Shown here piece after piece: positions 8,658 to 17,214 of a stretch of 64,000 bases of DNA. Positions within the stretch are counted from its first letter, which is position 1; each line of letters starts with the position of its first letter. Both the position numbers and the translations under genes were made by a program. This DNA comes from Peptococcaceae bacterium BRH_c4b (GTDB taxonomy: Bacteria; Bacillota; Desulfotomaculia; Desulfotomaculales; Desulfocucumaceae), in assembly GCA_000961595.1 (NCBI GenBank), contig LADO01000042.1, positions 1 to 64,000 on the forward strand, written 5' to 3'. Under the pieces are notes generated by a model. It saw nothing but the letters and a program-made list of their open reading frames with translations. It made no database searches and was not told the DNA's origin.

Positions 8658-8687
8658 GCCAAATTATTATGTGAAGGAGATATTTAA

Positions 8688-10211
8688 TTGATAACCGAGG
8701 CAATGCAGAAGCTGGATGAAATGAGGGAAAGCGCTACAGCTGAGAAAACAACCGGGCCCTCAAGAAAAATCAGTGCCAGGGAATTGTGCCGGAAGTTTAT
8801 GGATCCAGACACATTTGTTGAAGTTAACATGTTTGTAAAACATCGCTGCGTAGACTTCGGCATGGAGAAGAAAGGGTCTCTTGGTGATGGCGTAGTAACC
8901 GGATACGGTGATGTTCAAGGCCGGACTGTATATGTTTATGCCCAGGATTTTTCTAATTTGGGCGGCTCTCTAGGGCTGGCCCAGGCAAAAAAAATATGGA
9001 ATATCATGGATATGGCAGCTAAGTCTGGAGCTCCCATTGTAGGATTATGCGATTCGGCCGGAGCCAGAATTCAGGAAGGTACTGATGCGCTGGCGGGATA
9101 CGGCGGAATATTTATCAGGAACACCCGTTATTCGGGGGTAATCCCGCAGATTACTGCCATAATGGGCATTTGTGCAGGAGGAGCGGTTTACTCGCCCGCT
9201 ATAACTGATTTTATATATATTGTCAAAGATGCCTGTATGTTTATCACGGGACCTGCGGTTGTTAAAGAGGTAATGGGTCAGGATGTAACCATGGAACAAC
9301 TGGGGGGAGCCGATGTACAGACCAAGGTTGCGGGCAATGCTGATTTTGTAGTGGACAACCCGGAAGAATGTCTACAGCAGATAAGAAGACTGTTGGCTTA
9401 TATTCCGCAAAACAACAGGGAAAAGCCGGCCCAGATAGATGTTCGTGATACGAAAACACCGGATCAGGATATAGAGTTGCTTATTCCTGATAACCCGAGG
9501 GAAGGATTGGATGTCAGTAAGATCATCCAGGCTATTGTAGATGACGGTGACTTTTATGAGGTTAAGAAAGAATACGCAAAGAATATGGTGGTAGGATTTG
9601 CGCATATTGCTGGTCGAAGCGTAGGAATACTGGCAAGCCAACCCCAATTCATGGCAGGTGTACTTGATTGCAACAGTTCAGATAAAGCTGCCCGGTTTAT
9701 CAGGTTTTGCGATGCTTTTAATATTCCCTTATTAACGCTGGTTGATGTTCCGGGTTATATGCCAGGAACTCAGGAGGAATATAAAGGGATTATAAGACAT
9801 GGCGCAAAGCTGCTATACGCATACTCTGAAGCAACAGTTCCCAAAATCACTGTTATAATGAGGAAGGCATACGGGGGAGCTTATATTGGAATGTGCAGTA
9901 AACATTTGGGGGCTGATCTGGTATTAAGCTGGCCAACAGCAGAAATAGCAGTAATGGGTCCTGAGGGCGCAGTTAACGTAATCTTTAAAAAGAACATTTC
10001 TTCCTCAGAAAATCCTGAGGAAACAAGAAATCAACTTATTCAGGAATATAAAGATAAATTTGCCAATCCATACGATGCATGCTTTAAACATCATATTGAC
10101 GATGTTATTAAACCAAATGAAACAAGAGCAAGGATAATTGGTGCACTGAAAATATTTGAAAATAAGACGGAAGATTTAGCCTGGAAAAAACACGGTAATA
10201 TTCCTCTTTAA
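8688..10211 (+). CDS. Biotin-dependent acyl-CoA carboxyltransferase (propionyl/methylmalonyl-CoA type)
   Basis: This 507-residue protein has both halves of the carboxyltransferase fold. The N-terminal half has CDSAGARIQEG and the oxyanion-hole segment GICAGGAVYSPA. The C-terminal half has DVPGYMPGTQEEY and RKAYGGAYIGM. These match propionyl-CoA carboxylase beta or methylmalonyl-CoA decarboxylase alpha subunits, which move CO2 between carboxybiotin and the alpha-carbon of an acyl-CoA. The TTG start at 8688 is preceded by AAGGAG with 8-bp spacing; the ATG at 8700 is too far. No biotin carboxylase or Na+-pumping beta subunit is in the window, so direction is open. The separate biotin carrier at 14427 is the likely partner. 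Confidence 0.9.
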   Translation: MITEAMQKLDEMRESATAEKTTGPSRKISARELCRKFMDPDTFVEVNMFVKHRCVDFGMEKKGSLGDGVVTGYGDVQGRTVYVYAQDFSNLGGSLGLAQAKKIWNIMDMAAKSGAPIVGLCDSAGARIQEGTDALAGYGGIFIRNTRYSGVIPQITAIMGICAGGAVYSPAITDFIYIVKDACMFITGPAVVKEVMGQDVTMEQLGGADVQTKVAGNADFVVDNPEECLQQIRRLLAYIPQNNREKPAQIDVRDTKTPDQDIELLIPDNPREGLDVSKIIQAIVDDGDFYEVKKEYAKNMVVGFAHIAGRSVGILASQPQFMAGVLDCNSSDKAARFIRFCDAFNIPLLTLVDVPGYMPGTQEEYKGIIRHGAKLLYAYSEATVPKITVIMRKAYGGAYIGMCSKHLGADLVLSWPTAEIAVMGPEGAVNVIFKKNISSSENPEETRNQLIQEYKDKFANPYDACFKHHIDDVIKPNETRARIIGALKIFENKTEDLAWKKHGNIPL

Positions 10212-10258
10212 TCATTTAAACTGTATACTGCATATTCGTAGCATCAGGAGAAAAAAGC

Positions 10259-11359
10259 ATGTGTTTAAACCTGATTGAAGGTGAAAAAAAAGCCTTTATG
10301 AACGGTAATGAGGTGATAGCCTGGGCAGCGATAGCTGCCCAGGCTGACATAATGTACGGCTATCCGATGACACCTCAAAATGAAATAATGCATTACTGGA
10401 CCAGACTGGCTTCAAAGGCTGGAAAAAGATTTTTGCAAACCGAGGACGAATTATCAGCCGGATTTACCACAATCGGTGGTGTGCTGGCGGGGAAAAGAGC
10501 TTTTACAAGTACAGCCGGGCCGGGGAATACCCTGATGCAGGAGCCTGTTTCAATGGCTGAAATGATGCGCCTGCCTATGGTGATCGTGATGCAACAGCGA
10601 GGAGGGCCGTCAACAGCCACTGCTAATTACTCCCAGCAGGAGTTGAATCTAACATGTTATGGCGGCAAAGGCGAGGGCTTGAGAATAGTCTATTCCACGG
10701 CTACGCACCAGGATTTGTTTGATTATACTATTAAAGCCTTTAACACAGCCTGGAAATACCGCTTTCCTACCTTTGTTCTGGGAGACGGTTATCAGGTTAA
10801 TATGAGAGAATCCTTTGTAATGTATGATCCGCAGGCCAGGGGAATTGATACGGTTCCCACTGAGCAAATTTTAGGTAAGCAAGGAGTGCCGGGGGCTGAC
10901 CGTGCTCCAGTACATCTAAGAAATGCTTATAATACAGAGGAAGAACTCTATAATGTTATTATGGCAAACGCAGAAGAATTTGATAAAATTGCACATGAAA
11001 TAACCGAATATGATGAGCAGTATATTGAAGATGCGGAAATCATTATAGTTGCTCATGGTGTCGTTAGCAGGACTGCTCTGGAAGCAGTCCTTGAATTGCG
11101 TAGTAAAGGACATAAGGTAGGGTATTTCCGTCCCATCACACTACGCCCTTTTCCTTCAAAACAGCTATATAACAGGGCTATAAAGGCTAAAACGCTTCTG
11201 GTGGTGGAATCTGCACTGGGACAGCTGGCAAGAACTGTTAAGGATGCCATATACGGGTGTAATACTTCGATAGAAACAATAGCTAAGCCTGGCATGGGCA
11301 TAATCTCCGAGGAAATTATTGAGAAGGTCGACATAATCATTAAAGGGGGATTAGCTTGA
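10259..11359 (+). CDS. korA: 2-oxoacid:ferredoxin oxidoreductase, alpha subunit
   Basis: This 366-residue protein is the pyrimidine-binding (alpha) subunit of a 2-oxoacid:ferredoxin oxidoreductase. Features include YGYPMTPQNEIMH near the N-terminus, TEDELSAG and the STAGPGN segment of the Kor/Vor alpha family. There is no fused gamma domain. The start is ATG at 10259 with CAGGAG 8 bp upstream. It overlaps korB by translational coupling, and korD follows. The complex oxidatively decarboxylates a 2-oxoacid to acyl-CoA with ferredoxin reduction, or runs in reverse. Whether the substrate is 2-oxoglutarate, a branched-chain 2-oxoacid or another oxoacid cannot be read here. No gamma subunit is visible. 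Confidence 0.9.
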   Translation: MCLNLIEGEKKAFMNGNEVIAWAAIAAQADIMYGYPMTPQNEIMHYWTRLASKAGKRFLQTEDELSAGFTTIGGVLAGKRAFTSTAGPGNTLMQEPVSMAEMMRLPMVIVMQQRGGPSTATANYSQQELNLTCYGGKGEGLRIVYSTATHQDLFDYTIKAFNTAWKYRFPTFVLGDGYQVNMRESFVMYDPQARGIDTVPTEQILGKQGVPGADRAPVHLRNAYNTEEELYNVIMANAEEFDKIAHEITEYDEQYIEDAEIIIVAHGVVSRTALEAVLELRSKGHKVGYFRPITLRPFPSKQLYNRAIKAKTLLVVESALGQLARTVKDAIYGCNTSIETIAKPGMGIISEEIIEKVDIIIKGGLA

Positions 11360-12174
11360 TGATGGTGAAACCCTTAATGCCAAAATGCTGGCGTAAGGAA
11401 AGCAAGCCGCATAAATTTTGCCCGGGTTGCGGTCATGGGCTGGCCCTCAAGGCATTGGGGATGGCTATTGATGAATTGGGTATTCAGGACAAGGTAGTAT
11501 TTGGCTGTGATATGGGCTGTTCATTAAAGGCCTGGGATTTTTTTAACGTTGATATTGTACAGACTCATCACGGTCGTACAACTCCTGTAATAACCGGGCT
11601 GAAACGAGCAAATCCTGAATTGATTGGCATAGCTTATATGGGTGATGGCGGGGGATATGCCATTGGTTTTCAACATCTGATGAATTCAGCAATAAGAAAT
11701 GAAAAGATAGTAGCCATTATTATCAATAACACTAACTATGGTATGACGGGAGGTCAACTGGCGCCAGGCACACTGCCAGGCCAGGAAACCGAAACAAGTC
11801 CTTATAAGAGGAAAGGGGACACACCTCTATTTGGTGCCAACTTTGGGGCCGAGGAATGTCCCCAATTATGGGACATAAATGAAACAGGTTATCCCATCCA
11901 GGGTCCGGAAATGGTGACTGCTATTGCTAAGCAAGGAGCGTATGCGGCCAGGGGGACTGTTGCCAATGTTCGTCAGTTGAAGGACTTTATTAAGAAGGCT
12001 TTACGAAACCAGATGGACGGCAATGGATTTTCTTTTGTGGAGGTACTGTCCACTTGTCCTACAAACTGGCGTACCGATGCAAAAGCTACCTTAAAGTACC
12101 TTGAGGAAGATATGACCAAATATTTCAAGGTACGGGAATTTAAAATACTTGCATCAGAGGGTGGACAACAATAA
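11359..12174 (+). CDS. korB: 2-oxoacid:ferredoxin oxidoreductase, beta subunit, with an in-frame repeat-derived insert
   Basis: This 271-residue ThDP-binding beta subunit has CPGCGHG, the GDGGGYAIG...NNTNYGMTGGQ ThDP motif and APGTLPGQ. The start is ATG 11359, overlapping the korA stop, with AAAGGGGGA 8 bp upstream. In family members known to me, the SPYGR-type motif runs straight into a D-x-x-x-TGYPI motif. Here about 20 extra residues (152-171, nt 11812-11871) intervene. That DNA matches an intergenic hairpin repeat found at 35575 (GGGGACACACCTCT...AGGAATGTCCCC). The rest of the protein is intact and in frame, so the enzyme may tolerate the insert as a surface loop. Confidence 0.9.
   Translation: MMVKPLMPKCWRKESKPHKFCPGCGHGLALKALGMAIDELGIQDKVVFGCDMGCSLKAWDFFNVDIVQTHHGRTTPVITGLKRANPELIGIAYMGDGGGYAIGFQHLMNSAIRNEKIVAIIINNTNYGMTGGQLAPGTLPGQETETSPYKRKGDTPLFGANFGAEECPQLWDINETGYPIQGPEMVTAIAKQGAYAARGTVANVRQLKDFIKKALRNQMDGNGFSFVEVLSTCPTNWRTDAKATLKYLEEDMTKYFKVREFKILASEGGQQ
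11812..11871 (+). repeat. GGGGAC...GTCCCC hairpin repeat inside korB
   Basis: The 60 nt encode residues 152-171 of KorB. Fourteen bases at the left end (GGGGACACACCTCT) and fourteen at the right (AGGAATGTCCCCAA) are identical to the repeat at 35575-35628. The interior is partly similar (TTTGGNGCC). The length is a multiple of three, so the reading frame is kept. A shorter relative is at 63317-63346. Confidence 0.8.
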
Positions 12175-12282
12175 GCAATTTGATAAAAATTGCTTTGGCT
12201 GGCGAGGGTATATAGCACTGCAGCGGGGCATGGAACTGGTTGAGAAGTGCATTTTATTTTTTATGGGAGGGTTCATTAGGAA

Positions 12283-12537
12283 GTGGACTATAGCAGTATC
12301 AGGTTTGAGAGCGGGAAAGCAGCAATATACATTTTCCCCGGACTTTGTAAAGGCTGCGGGTTATGTATTGAGAAATGTCCTGTCAATAATCTTGGATGGT
12401 CCAAAGTGTTAGGAGTTTTCGGTACACCGTCCGTTGAGCCCGGCCATAATGAAAAGGGATGTAGAGCATGTACCTTATGTGAAAATATCTGCCCAGACTG
12501 TGCTATTTATATTGAAAAGGTTAAATTGAAAAACTGA
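12283..12537 (+). CDS. korD: 2x[4Fe-4S] ferredoxin-type delta subunit of the oxidoreductase
   Basis: This 84-residue protein has two cysteine sets: CKGCGLC...CP in the N-terminal half and CRACTLC...CP in the C-terminal half. It is typical of the Kor/Por delta subunit that passes electrons from the ThDP site to free ferredoxin. The GTG start at 12283 is preceded by GGGAGG at a longish 12 bp, and no upstream in-frame start exists. A 108-bp gap separates it from korB. The order alpha-beta-delta differs from the more usual delta-alpha-beta-gamma. Confidence 0.85.
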   Translation: MDYSSIRFESGKAAIYIFPGLCKGCGLCIEKCPVNNLGWSKVLGVFGTPSVEPGHNEKGCRACTLCENICPDCAIYIEKVKLKN

Positions 12538-12552
12538 TTATTCATATGAAAA

Positions 12553-13455
12553 ATGAAGATAGCTAATATACTATTTCCTATCTTACTATGTATATCCCTG
12601 GGTACAATTATGGGCAGGTTTCTGCGGGTAGAAGTGAGACCCCTTTCACAGTTGGTACTCTATATATTATCCCCGTGCCTTACATTCAGCTGGTTAATGA
12701 AAATAAAACTTACTGCCGGTGAAACAGTTGAGATTATTATATTTACAATCATACATTTTGTTTTGAGTTTTTTATTGATGGCCGTTGTTCTTTATTTATT
12801 TCCCATGTCCCATAGCATTAAGAGTTCTGCAATATTAAGTTCTATTTTTATGAACAGCGCAAATTATGGCTTGCCGGTTATTCTTTTTGCCTTTGGAGAA
12901 GCCGGCATGGAAAGAGCTATAATTTTTGTGGTAACCCAGCTGGTTTTGTTTAATACTATGGGGGTGTACTGGGGAGGTCAGAGTTCTGCTAACCGTTTGC
13001 TGGCGATGAAGAGAGTACTCTACCTGCCCACCATATATGGGGTATTGTTAGCAGCGATATTAAGAATAACAGAGATTAACATTCCGGAGATGGTGATAAC
13101 TGCCACCGGAATGCTGGGCGAAGCTGCGATACCTGTTATGCTGGTTCTTTTAGGTCTACAACTGGAGTCAATAAAACAACTAAAACATATACGTTTGGTG
13201 GTGGGGGTGACCATCTTTCGTCTAATTATCTCGCCCGCCCTGGCATTATTTATTCTTTCTTTTATCATGAAAACGGAAAACCAGATTTTAGTTAATGTAT
13301 TGCTGCTCGAAGCGGCAATGCCGACAGCAGTTAATAATATGCTTCTTGCCATTGAATTTGAAGGTGAGTCAGATGTTACTTCAAGTTCAATCATACTCAC
13401 AACTTTACTGAGTTTTTTTACTTTATCCTGGTTGTTAAGTGTGTTAATTGAGTAA
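12553..13455 (+). CDS. AEC-family (auxin efflux carrier-like) permease
   Basis: This 300-residue, very hydrophobic protein has about 9-10 predicted membrane segments, with the internal two-fold pattern and the conserved ANYGLPVILFAFGE motif of the AEC/BASS superfamily. Members move organic anions such as malonate or malate across the cytoplasmic membrane. Its place inside the CoA-ester cluster suggests uptake or efflux of the acid handled there. The ATG at 12553 lacks a clear SD sequence, so translation may depend on the upstream korD, 15 bp away. Confidence 0.8.
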   Translation: MKIANILFPILLCISLGTIMGRFLRVEVRPLSQLVLYILSPCLTFSWLMKIKLTAGETVEIIIFTIIHFVLSFLLMAVVLYLFPMSHSIKSSAILSSIFMNSANYGLPVILFAFGEAGMERAIIFVVTQLVLFNTMGVYWGGQSSANRLLAMKRVLYLPTIYGVLLAAILRITEINIPEMVITATGMLGEAAIPVMLVLLGLQLESIKQLKHIRLVVGVTIFRLIISPALALFILSFIMKTENQILVNVLLLEAAMPTAVNNMLLAIEFEGESDVTSSSIILTTLLSFFTLSWLLSVLIE

Positions 13456-13477
13456 TATACTGGAGGAGTCTGTTGTC

Positions 13478-14014
13478 ATGAATTGCTATTCCTTGGGTCC
13501 ATATTCTCCTGACATATCACCCGACGCTTATATCGCCCCAGGTTCTTTAGTAATAGGTAGGGTACAGGTATCAGAAGGGGCCAGTATATGGTTTAATTGT
13601 GTTCTACGGGGCGACGTGTCAAACATTAAAGTTGGTCGCTATACCAATGTTCAGGATGGAAGCATAATCCATGGCGCCAAACTACCGGTGCAAATGGATG
13701 TTGAAGTAGGAGAGCATGTCACCATAGGGCATAATGCAATAATACATGGGTGCAAGATTGATAATTATGCATTTATCGGCATGGGTGCAATTATTTTAAA
13801 CGGCGCTCATATTGGTAAGGGTTCAGTAATAGGAGCAGGAGCACTGGTTCCTGAAGGAAGGGTAATTCCTGAATACGCTGTGGTAATGGGTGTACCGGCT
13901 AAAATTATCCGGTATGTTACAGATGAAGAAAAAGACTTGTTTGTAAAAATAAATGATGCTTACCATGAGAGATCCAAATTGTATATGCATTCACTAAAGC
14001 CTCAGAGTATTTAA
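13478..14014 (+). CDS. Gamma-class carbonic anhydrase-like hexapeptide protein
   Basis: This 178-residue left-handed beta-helix protein contains the repeated hexapeptide pattern and the metal-ligand histidines in IIHG and VTIGHNAIIHGC. It resembles the YrdA/PaaY/CamH gamma-carbonic anhydrases. The start is the ATG at 13478 after GGAGGAG (13462-13468, 9 bp), so the 5' end overlaps nothing essential of the permease gene. In a cluster with a biotin-dependent carboxyltransferase and CO2-releasing oxidoreductase, interconverting CO2 and bicarbonate is a sensible role. Activity is unproven, and some family members are inactive or act on acyl-CoA. Confidence 0.85.
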   Translation: MNCYSLGPYSPDISPDAYIAPGSLVIGRVQVSEGASIWFNCVLRGDVSNIKVGRYTNVQDGSIIHGAKLPVQMDVEVGEHVTIGHNAIIHGCKIDNYAFIGMGAIILNGAHIGKGSVIGAGALVPEGRVIPEYAVVMGVPAKIIRYVTDEEKDLFVKINDAYHERSKLYMHSLKPQSI

Positions 14015-14426
14015 GCAGTGAAAAACAATGACAGAAATTTTTTTATAATAAAGCAGGGTTTCACTTGGCTGATCATAAAAAGCCAGTAATTATAACCCTC
14101 TGTATTATAGGAGTAGCATAAATACATATAAAAAGGGGGAGTTTGTGTAGATCAAATTTGTGAATGCGGTGTTTGTGGCGATTGGTGTTGTATTTGTTTT
14201 TTGATACTGATATATTAAGTTTAGTCGTTTCTATAACAGGCAGAGTCATTTAATAAGCTAGGGGTTTTAGCAGAGGAACATAGGTCAGGGTAGAGGAGTC
14301 CGTCAAAGTAGATTTTGTATACAGCATATAGTATATTTAACACATTATAGACGCAATATATTGCTCTCAAATATAACTTTGACGAATCTTTGGGTCAGGG
14401 TAAATGAATATTAGGAGGTAATAATA
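14015..14426. other. 412-bp gene-free, AT-rich stretch inside the cluster
   Basis: I see no credible gene. CGTCAAAGT (14301-14309) and its complement ACTTTGACG (14376-14384) form a distant inverted repeat. The 10-mer GGTCAGGGTA occurs at 14283-14292 and 14393-14402, bracketing that repeat. A promoter for the downstream genes may lie here, but I cannot point to -35 and -10 boxes with confidence. Confidence 0.5.
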
Positions 14427-14642
14427 ATGAGCGTGAACGTATCAGCACCCATGGTAGGAAAACTTATTTCAGTAGATGTGAAAACCGGTGATAAAGTTAA
14501 AAAAGATGATGCTATTGCATCATTAGAGGCCATGAAAATGGTTGTGAAAGTATTTGCTCCTGCTGATGGTGTGGTAAAAGAAATTATTGCGTCTCCTGGG
14601 GATGTAGTCAATCCCGAAACACCTATTATGACTCTGGAATAG
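14427..14642 (+). CDS. Biotin carboxyl carrier protein (short biotinyl domain)
   Basis: This 71-residue stand-alone biotinyl domain has the modification site EAMKM, with Lys37 as the biotin attachment residue. The surrounding sequence forms the symmetric beta-hammerhead pattern. ATG follows TAGGAGG at 14412-14418. It lacks the Ala/Pro-rich linker of many decarboxylase gamma/delta subunits. It probably carries CO2 for the carboxyltransferase at 8688, although the two genes are about 4 kb apart. Confidence 0.92.
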   Translation: MSVNVSAPMVGKLISVDVKTGDKVKKDDAIASLEAMKMVVKVFAPADGVVKEIIASPGDVVNPETPIMTLE

Positions 14643-14649
14643 ATCTGTA

Positions 14650-14695
14650 CTGAATGATAATCACTTAAAAAACTGAATGATAATCACTTAAAAAA
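14650..14695 (+). repeat. 23-bp perfect tandem duplication
   Basis: The unit CTGAATGATAATCACTTAAA plus AAA occurs twice head to tail (14650-14672 and 14673-14695), immediately before the SD sequence of the second thiolase gene. It looks like a recent slippage or duplication event. It lengthens the gap between the biotin carrier and thiolase genes. Confidence 0.9.
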
Positions 14696-14709
14696 TGGAG
14701 GAAAATATT

Positions 14710-15888
14710 TTGAAAACAGTTATAGTAAGCGCGGCAAGAACTCCGTTTGGCAAATTTGATGGCGGGCTTTCCGGAATTAAGGCTACTAAATTGGGAGGTA
14801 TCGTTATCAAGGAAGCTCTGAACAGGGCTGGACTGGGGGACGGGGCTTCTGTCGAGAATGTTATTATGGGCCAGGTTTTGCAGGGGGGCTGCGGTCAGAT
14901 TCCTTCCCGTCAGGCCACCCGTGAGGCAGGCATGCCCTGGGAAGTACCTTCTGAAACGATAAATAAAGTTTGTGCATCAGGTTTGCGTTCGGTTACCATC
15001 GGCGATCAGATGATCAGGTGTGGTGATGCCAGCACTATTGTGGCAGGCGGTATGGAAAGTATGAGTAACGCGCCATATTTCGTAAACTGCCGCTGGGGAG
15101 TGCGGATGGGGGATGCCCGGTTTATCGATTTAATGGTGCATGATGGACTGTGGTGCGCTTTTTATGACAGGCATATGGCCATTCACGGAGGGGTAGTAGC
15201 CAAGGAGTACGGGGTTAGCCGTGAAGAGCAGGATGAATGGGCATTAAGAAGTCATCAATATGCAATTAGTGCGATGGAATCCGGAAGACTTAAAGATGAA
15301 ATAATTCCGGTAGCTATACCCCAGAAAAAGGGGGACCCAAAAATTGTGGACACTGATGAGGGCCCCAGGAAAGATACAAGTTTAGAAGCATTGCGGCGGT
15401 TAAAGCCTGTATTTGACCCTGAAAACACTGTTACAGCGGGTAATGCACCGGGCATTAATGACGGTGCCGGAGCAATGGTGATAATGTCTGACCAGAAAGC
15501 AGCGGAATTGAATTTGAAGCCACTGGCAACAATTATAGGACATGCGTCAGTATCCCAGGAGGCATCGTATATTGCCACAGTTCCAGGTTTGTCAACTAAT
15601 AAACTGTTAAACAAACTTGGTATGAAAGTAGATCAAATTGATTTGTTTGAAATAAATGAGGCTTTCGCTGCTGTAACGCTGGTCAGTGCCAAAATATGCA
15701 ACTGGGATAGCACTAAAGTTAACGTAAATGGAGGAGCTGTAGCCTTCGGACATCCTATCGGCGCCAGCGGTGCTAGAATTCTGATGACACTTGCTTATGA
15801 ACTGCGCCGCCGGGGAGGCGGTTACGGTATTGCGGCGATTTGTAGCGGCGCTGCTCAGGGAGATGCAGTTCTTATTAAAGTTGAATAG
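14710..15888 (+). CDS. Thiolase (second paralogue)
   Basis: This 392-residue thiolase has the active-site Cys in [10 protein letters not shown], His in [10 protein letters not shown] and a C-terminal Cys in ICSGAAQGD. In the C-terminal motif, SGAAQG replaces the usual GGGQG, so its active-site loop differs from the first paralogue at 4678. An ATG at 14695 begins the open frame, but the GGAGG inside it (14697-14701) is correctly spaced for a TTG at 14710. That TTG also gives the standard [13 protein letters not shown]-terminus. Two distinct thiolases in one cluster suggest two different 3-oxoacyl-CoA substrates or opposite directions. Confidence 0.92.
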   Translation: MKTVIVSAARTPFGKFDGGLSGIKATKLGGIVIKEALNRAGLGDGASVENVIMGQVLQGGCGQIPSRQATREAGMPWEVPSETINKVCASGLRSVTIGDQMIRCGDASTIVAGGMESMSNAPYFVNCRWGVRMGDARFIDLMVHDGLWCAFYDRHMAIHGGVVAKEYGVSREEQDEWALRSHQYAISAMESGRLKDEIIPVAIPQKKGDPKIVDTDEGPRKDTSLEALRRLKPVFDPENTVTAGNAPGINDGAGAMVIMSDQKAAELNLKPLATIIGHASVSQEASYIATVPGLSTNKLLNKLGMKVDQIDLFEINEAFAAVTLVSAKICNWDSTKVNVNGGAVAFGHPIGASGARILMTLAYELRRRGGGYGIAAICSGAAQGDAVLIKVE

Positions 15889-15924
15889 CGGAGTAAGACC
15901 GGGCATATAATAAGCTGGGGGTAA

Positions 15925-16323
15925 ATGATGACTGGACGCATACGCGTACTGGTGGCAAAACCGGGGTTGGACGGTCACGATCACGGGTCCCAAGTAATGG
16001 CGCAGGCTCTGCGGGATTCCGGTATGGAGGTAATATATACTGGTTTGCTGCAGACGCCTGAGCAGATAGTATCAACAGCACTGCAGGAAGATGTTAATGT
16101 GATCGCTTTAAGCAGTCTTTCTGGAGAACATTTGCATCTATTTCCACCTGTGGTTGAAGGCCTAAAAGATCAGGGATGCTCAGATATACTTGTACTGGGC
16201 AGTGGCATTGTAGCCGATGAAGACATACCTGAACTTAAGAAATCTGGTATTGAAGAATTTTTTGGCCCTGGTACAACAATGCAAACTGTTATTAATTATA
16301 TCAGGGAAAAATTCAGTAACTGA
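15925..16323 (+). CDS. Cobalamin-binding small subunit of an acyl-CoA mutase
   Basis: This 132-residue B12-binding domain carries the base-off signature DGHDHG (DxHxxG), followed by SSLSGEH and a GSG segment. The nearest look-alikes are the C-terminal domain of methylmalonyl-CoA mutase and the separate small subunits of isobutyryl-, ethylmalonyl- and 2-hydroxyisobutyryl-CoA mutases. No large, substrate-binding mutase subunit is in this window, so the partner must be elsewhere. The start is ATG 15925 or 15928, both after GGGGG. The far-downstream cobalamin biosynthesis genes fit a B12-dependent metabolism. Confidence 0.9.
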   Translation: MMTGRIRVLVAKPGLDGHDHGSQVMAQALRDSGMEVIYTGLLQTPEQIVSTALQEDVNVIALSSLSGEHLHLFPPVVEGLKDQGCSDILVLGSGIVADEDIPELKKSGIEEFFGPGTTMQTVINYIREKFSN

Positions 16324-16397
16324 TAGTATTTAGTGTATATTTATAAACTTATGATCAAACTTATCTATAACTCAGGAATAAGGAGGGGGTTTTTAAA

Positions 16398-17180
16398 ATG
16401 GCATGGGATAATATTCTTTTAACAAAAGAAGGTAATATTGCAACTATAACAATTAACCGGCCTAAAGTCTTAAATGCTCTTAACTATGATACAATGACTG
16501 AGTTAGGTGCGGCTATATCGGAAGTAGAGCAAGATAATGACATAAGGGTGCTAATTATAACTGGGGCAGGAGAAAAAGCTTTCATTGCCGGGGCTGATAT
16601 TTCGTATATGCAAAGCCTGTCGGTATTGGAGGCAAGAAAATTTGCAAAGTTTGGACAATCAGTCCTCTCTAAAATAGAAAATCTTTCAAAACCAGTTATT
16701 GCTGCAATTAACGGGTTTGCCCTGGGTGGTGGATGTGAGCTGTCAATGGCCTGTGATATGAGAATAGCCAGTAGCAATGCAAAGTTTGGCCAACCTGAAG
16801 TTGCTCTTGGACTAATTGCCGGTTTTGGTGGAACACAAAGACTAACCAGATTAGTTAACCCGGGAATAGCCAAAGAAATGCTGCTTACAGGCGATATATA
16901 TGATGCCGCTTTTGCACTCAAAATAGGGCTGGTAAACCACGTGGTAGCTCCTGAAGAATTAATGCCTTTTTGTTTGAAAAAGGCTGAATTAATGGCTTCC
17001 AGAGGTCCTGTAGCTATGAGCCTGACTAAAGAGGCAATAAATGAAGGACTGGAAATGGATATGGAAAAAGCGTTGTTACATGAAGCAGATTTATTTGGTG
17101 TAATATTTGCTACTGACGATAAAAACGAGGGTATATCAGCCTTTTTAGCTAAAGCCAAACCCAATTTTAAAGGACAATAG
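16398..17180 (+). CDS. Enoyl-CoA hydratase/isomerase (crotonase family)
   Basis: This 260-residue crotonase adds water across 2-enoyl-CoA. The oxyanion-hole region AGADI and both catalytic glutamates are present, one in GGGCELSMACD and one in GQPEVALGL. It ends in a normal helical trimerisation segment. ATG follows AGGAGGGGG, a strong SD sequence. It is the last gene of the same-direction run and is closed by a strong terminator at 17215. Confidence 0.93.
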   Translation: MAWDNILLTKEGNIATITINRPKVLNALNYDTMTELGAAISEVEQDNDIRVLIITGAGEKAFIAGADISYMQSLSVLEARKFAKFGQSVLSKIENLSKPVIAAINGFALGGGCELSMACDMRIASSNAKFGQPEVALGLIAGFGGTQRLTRLVNPGIAKEMLLTGDIYDAAFALKIGLVNHVVAPEELMPFCLKKAELMASRGPVAMSLTKEAINEGLEMDMEKALLHEADLFGVIFATDDKNEGISAFLAKAKPNFKGQ

Positions 17181-17214
17181 GCTTTACTATTCAGGTAGTC
17201 AGAATTCAGTATGT

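Noticed and set aside
14150-14202. Short hydrophobic reading frame resembling the start of a decarboxylase gamma subunit
   Set aside because: Only about 14 codons before a stop, and similarity is limited to hydrophobic character.
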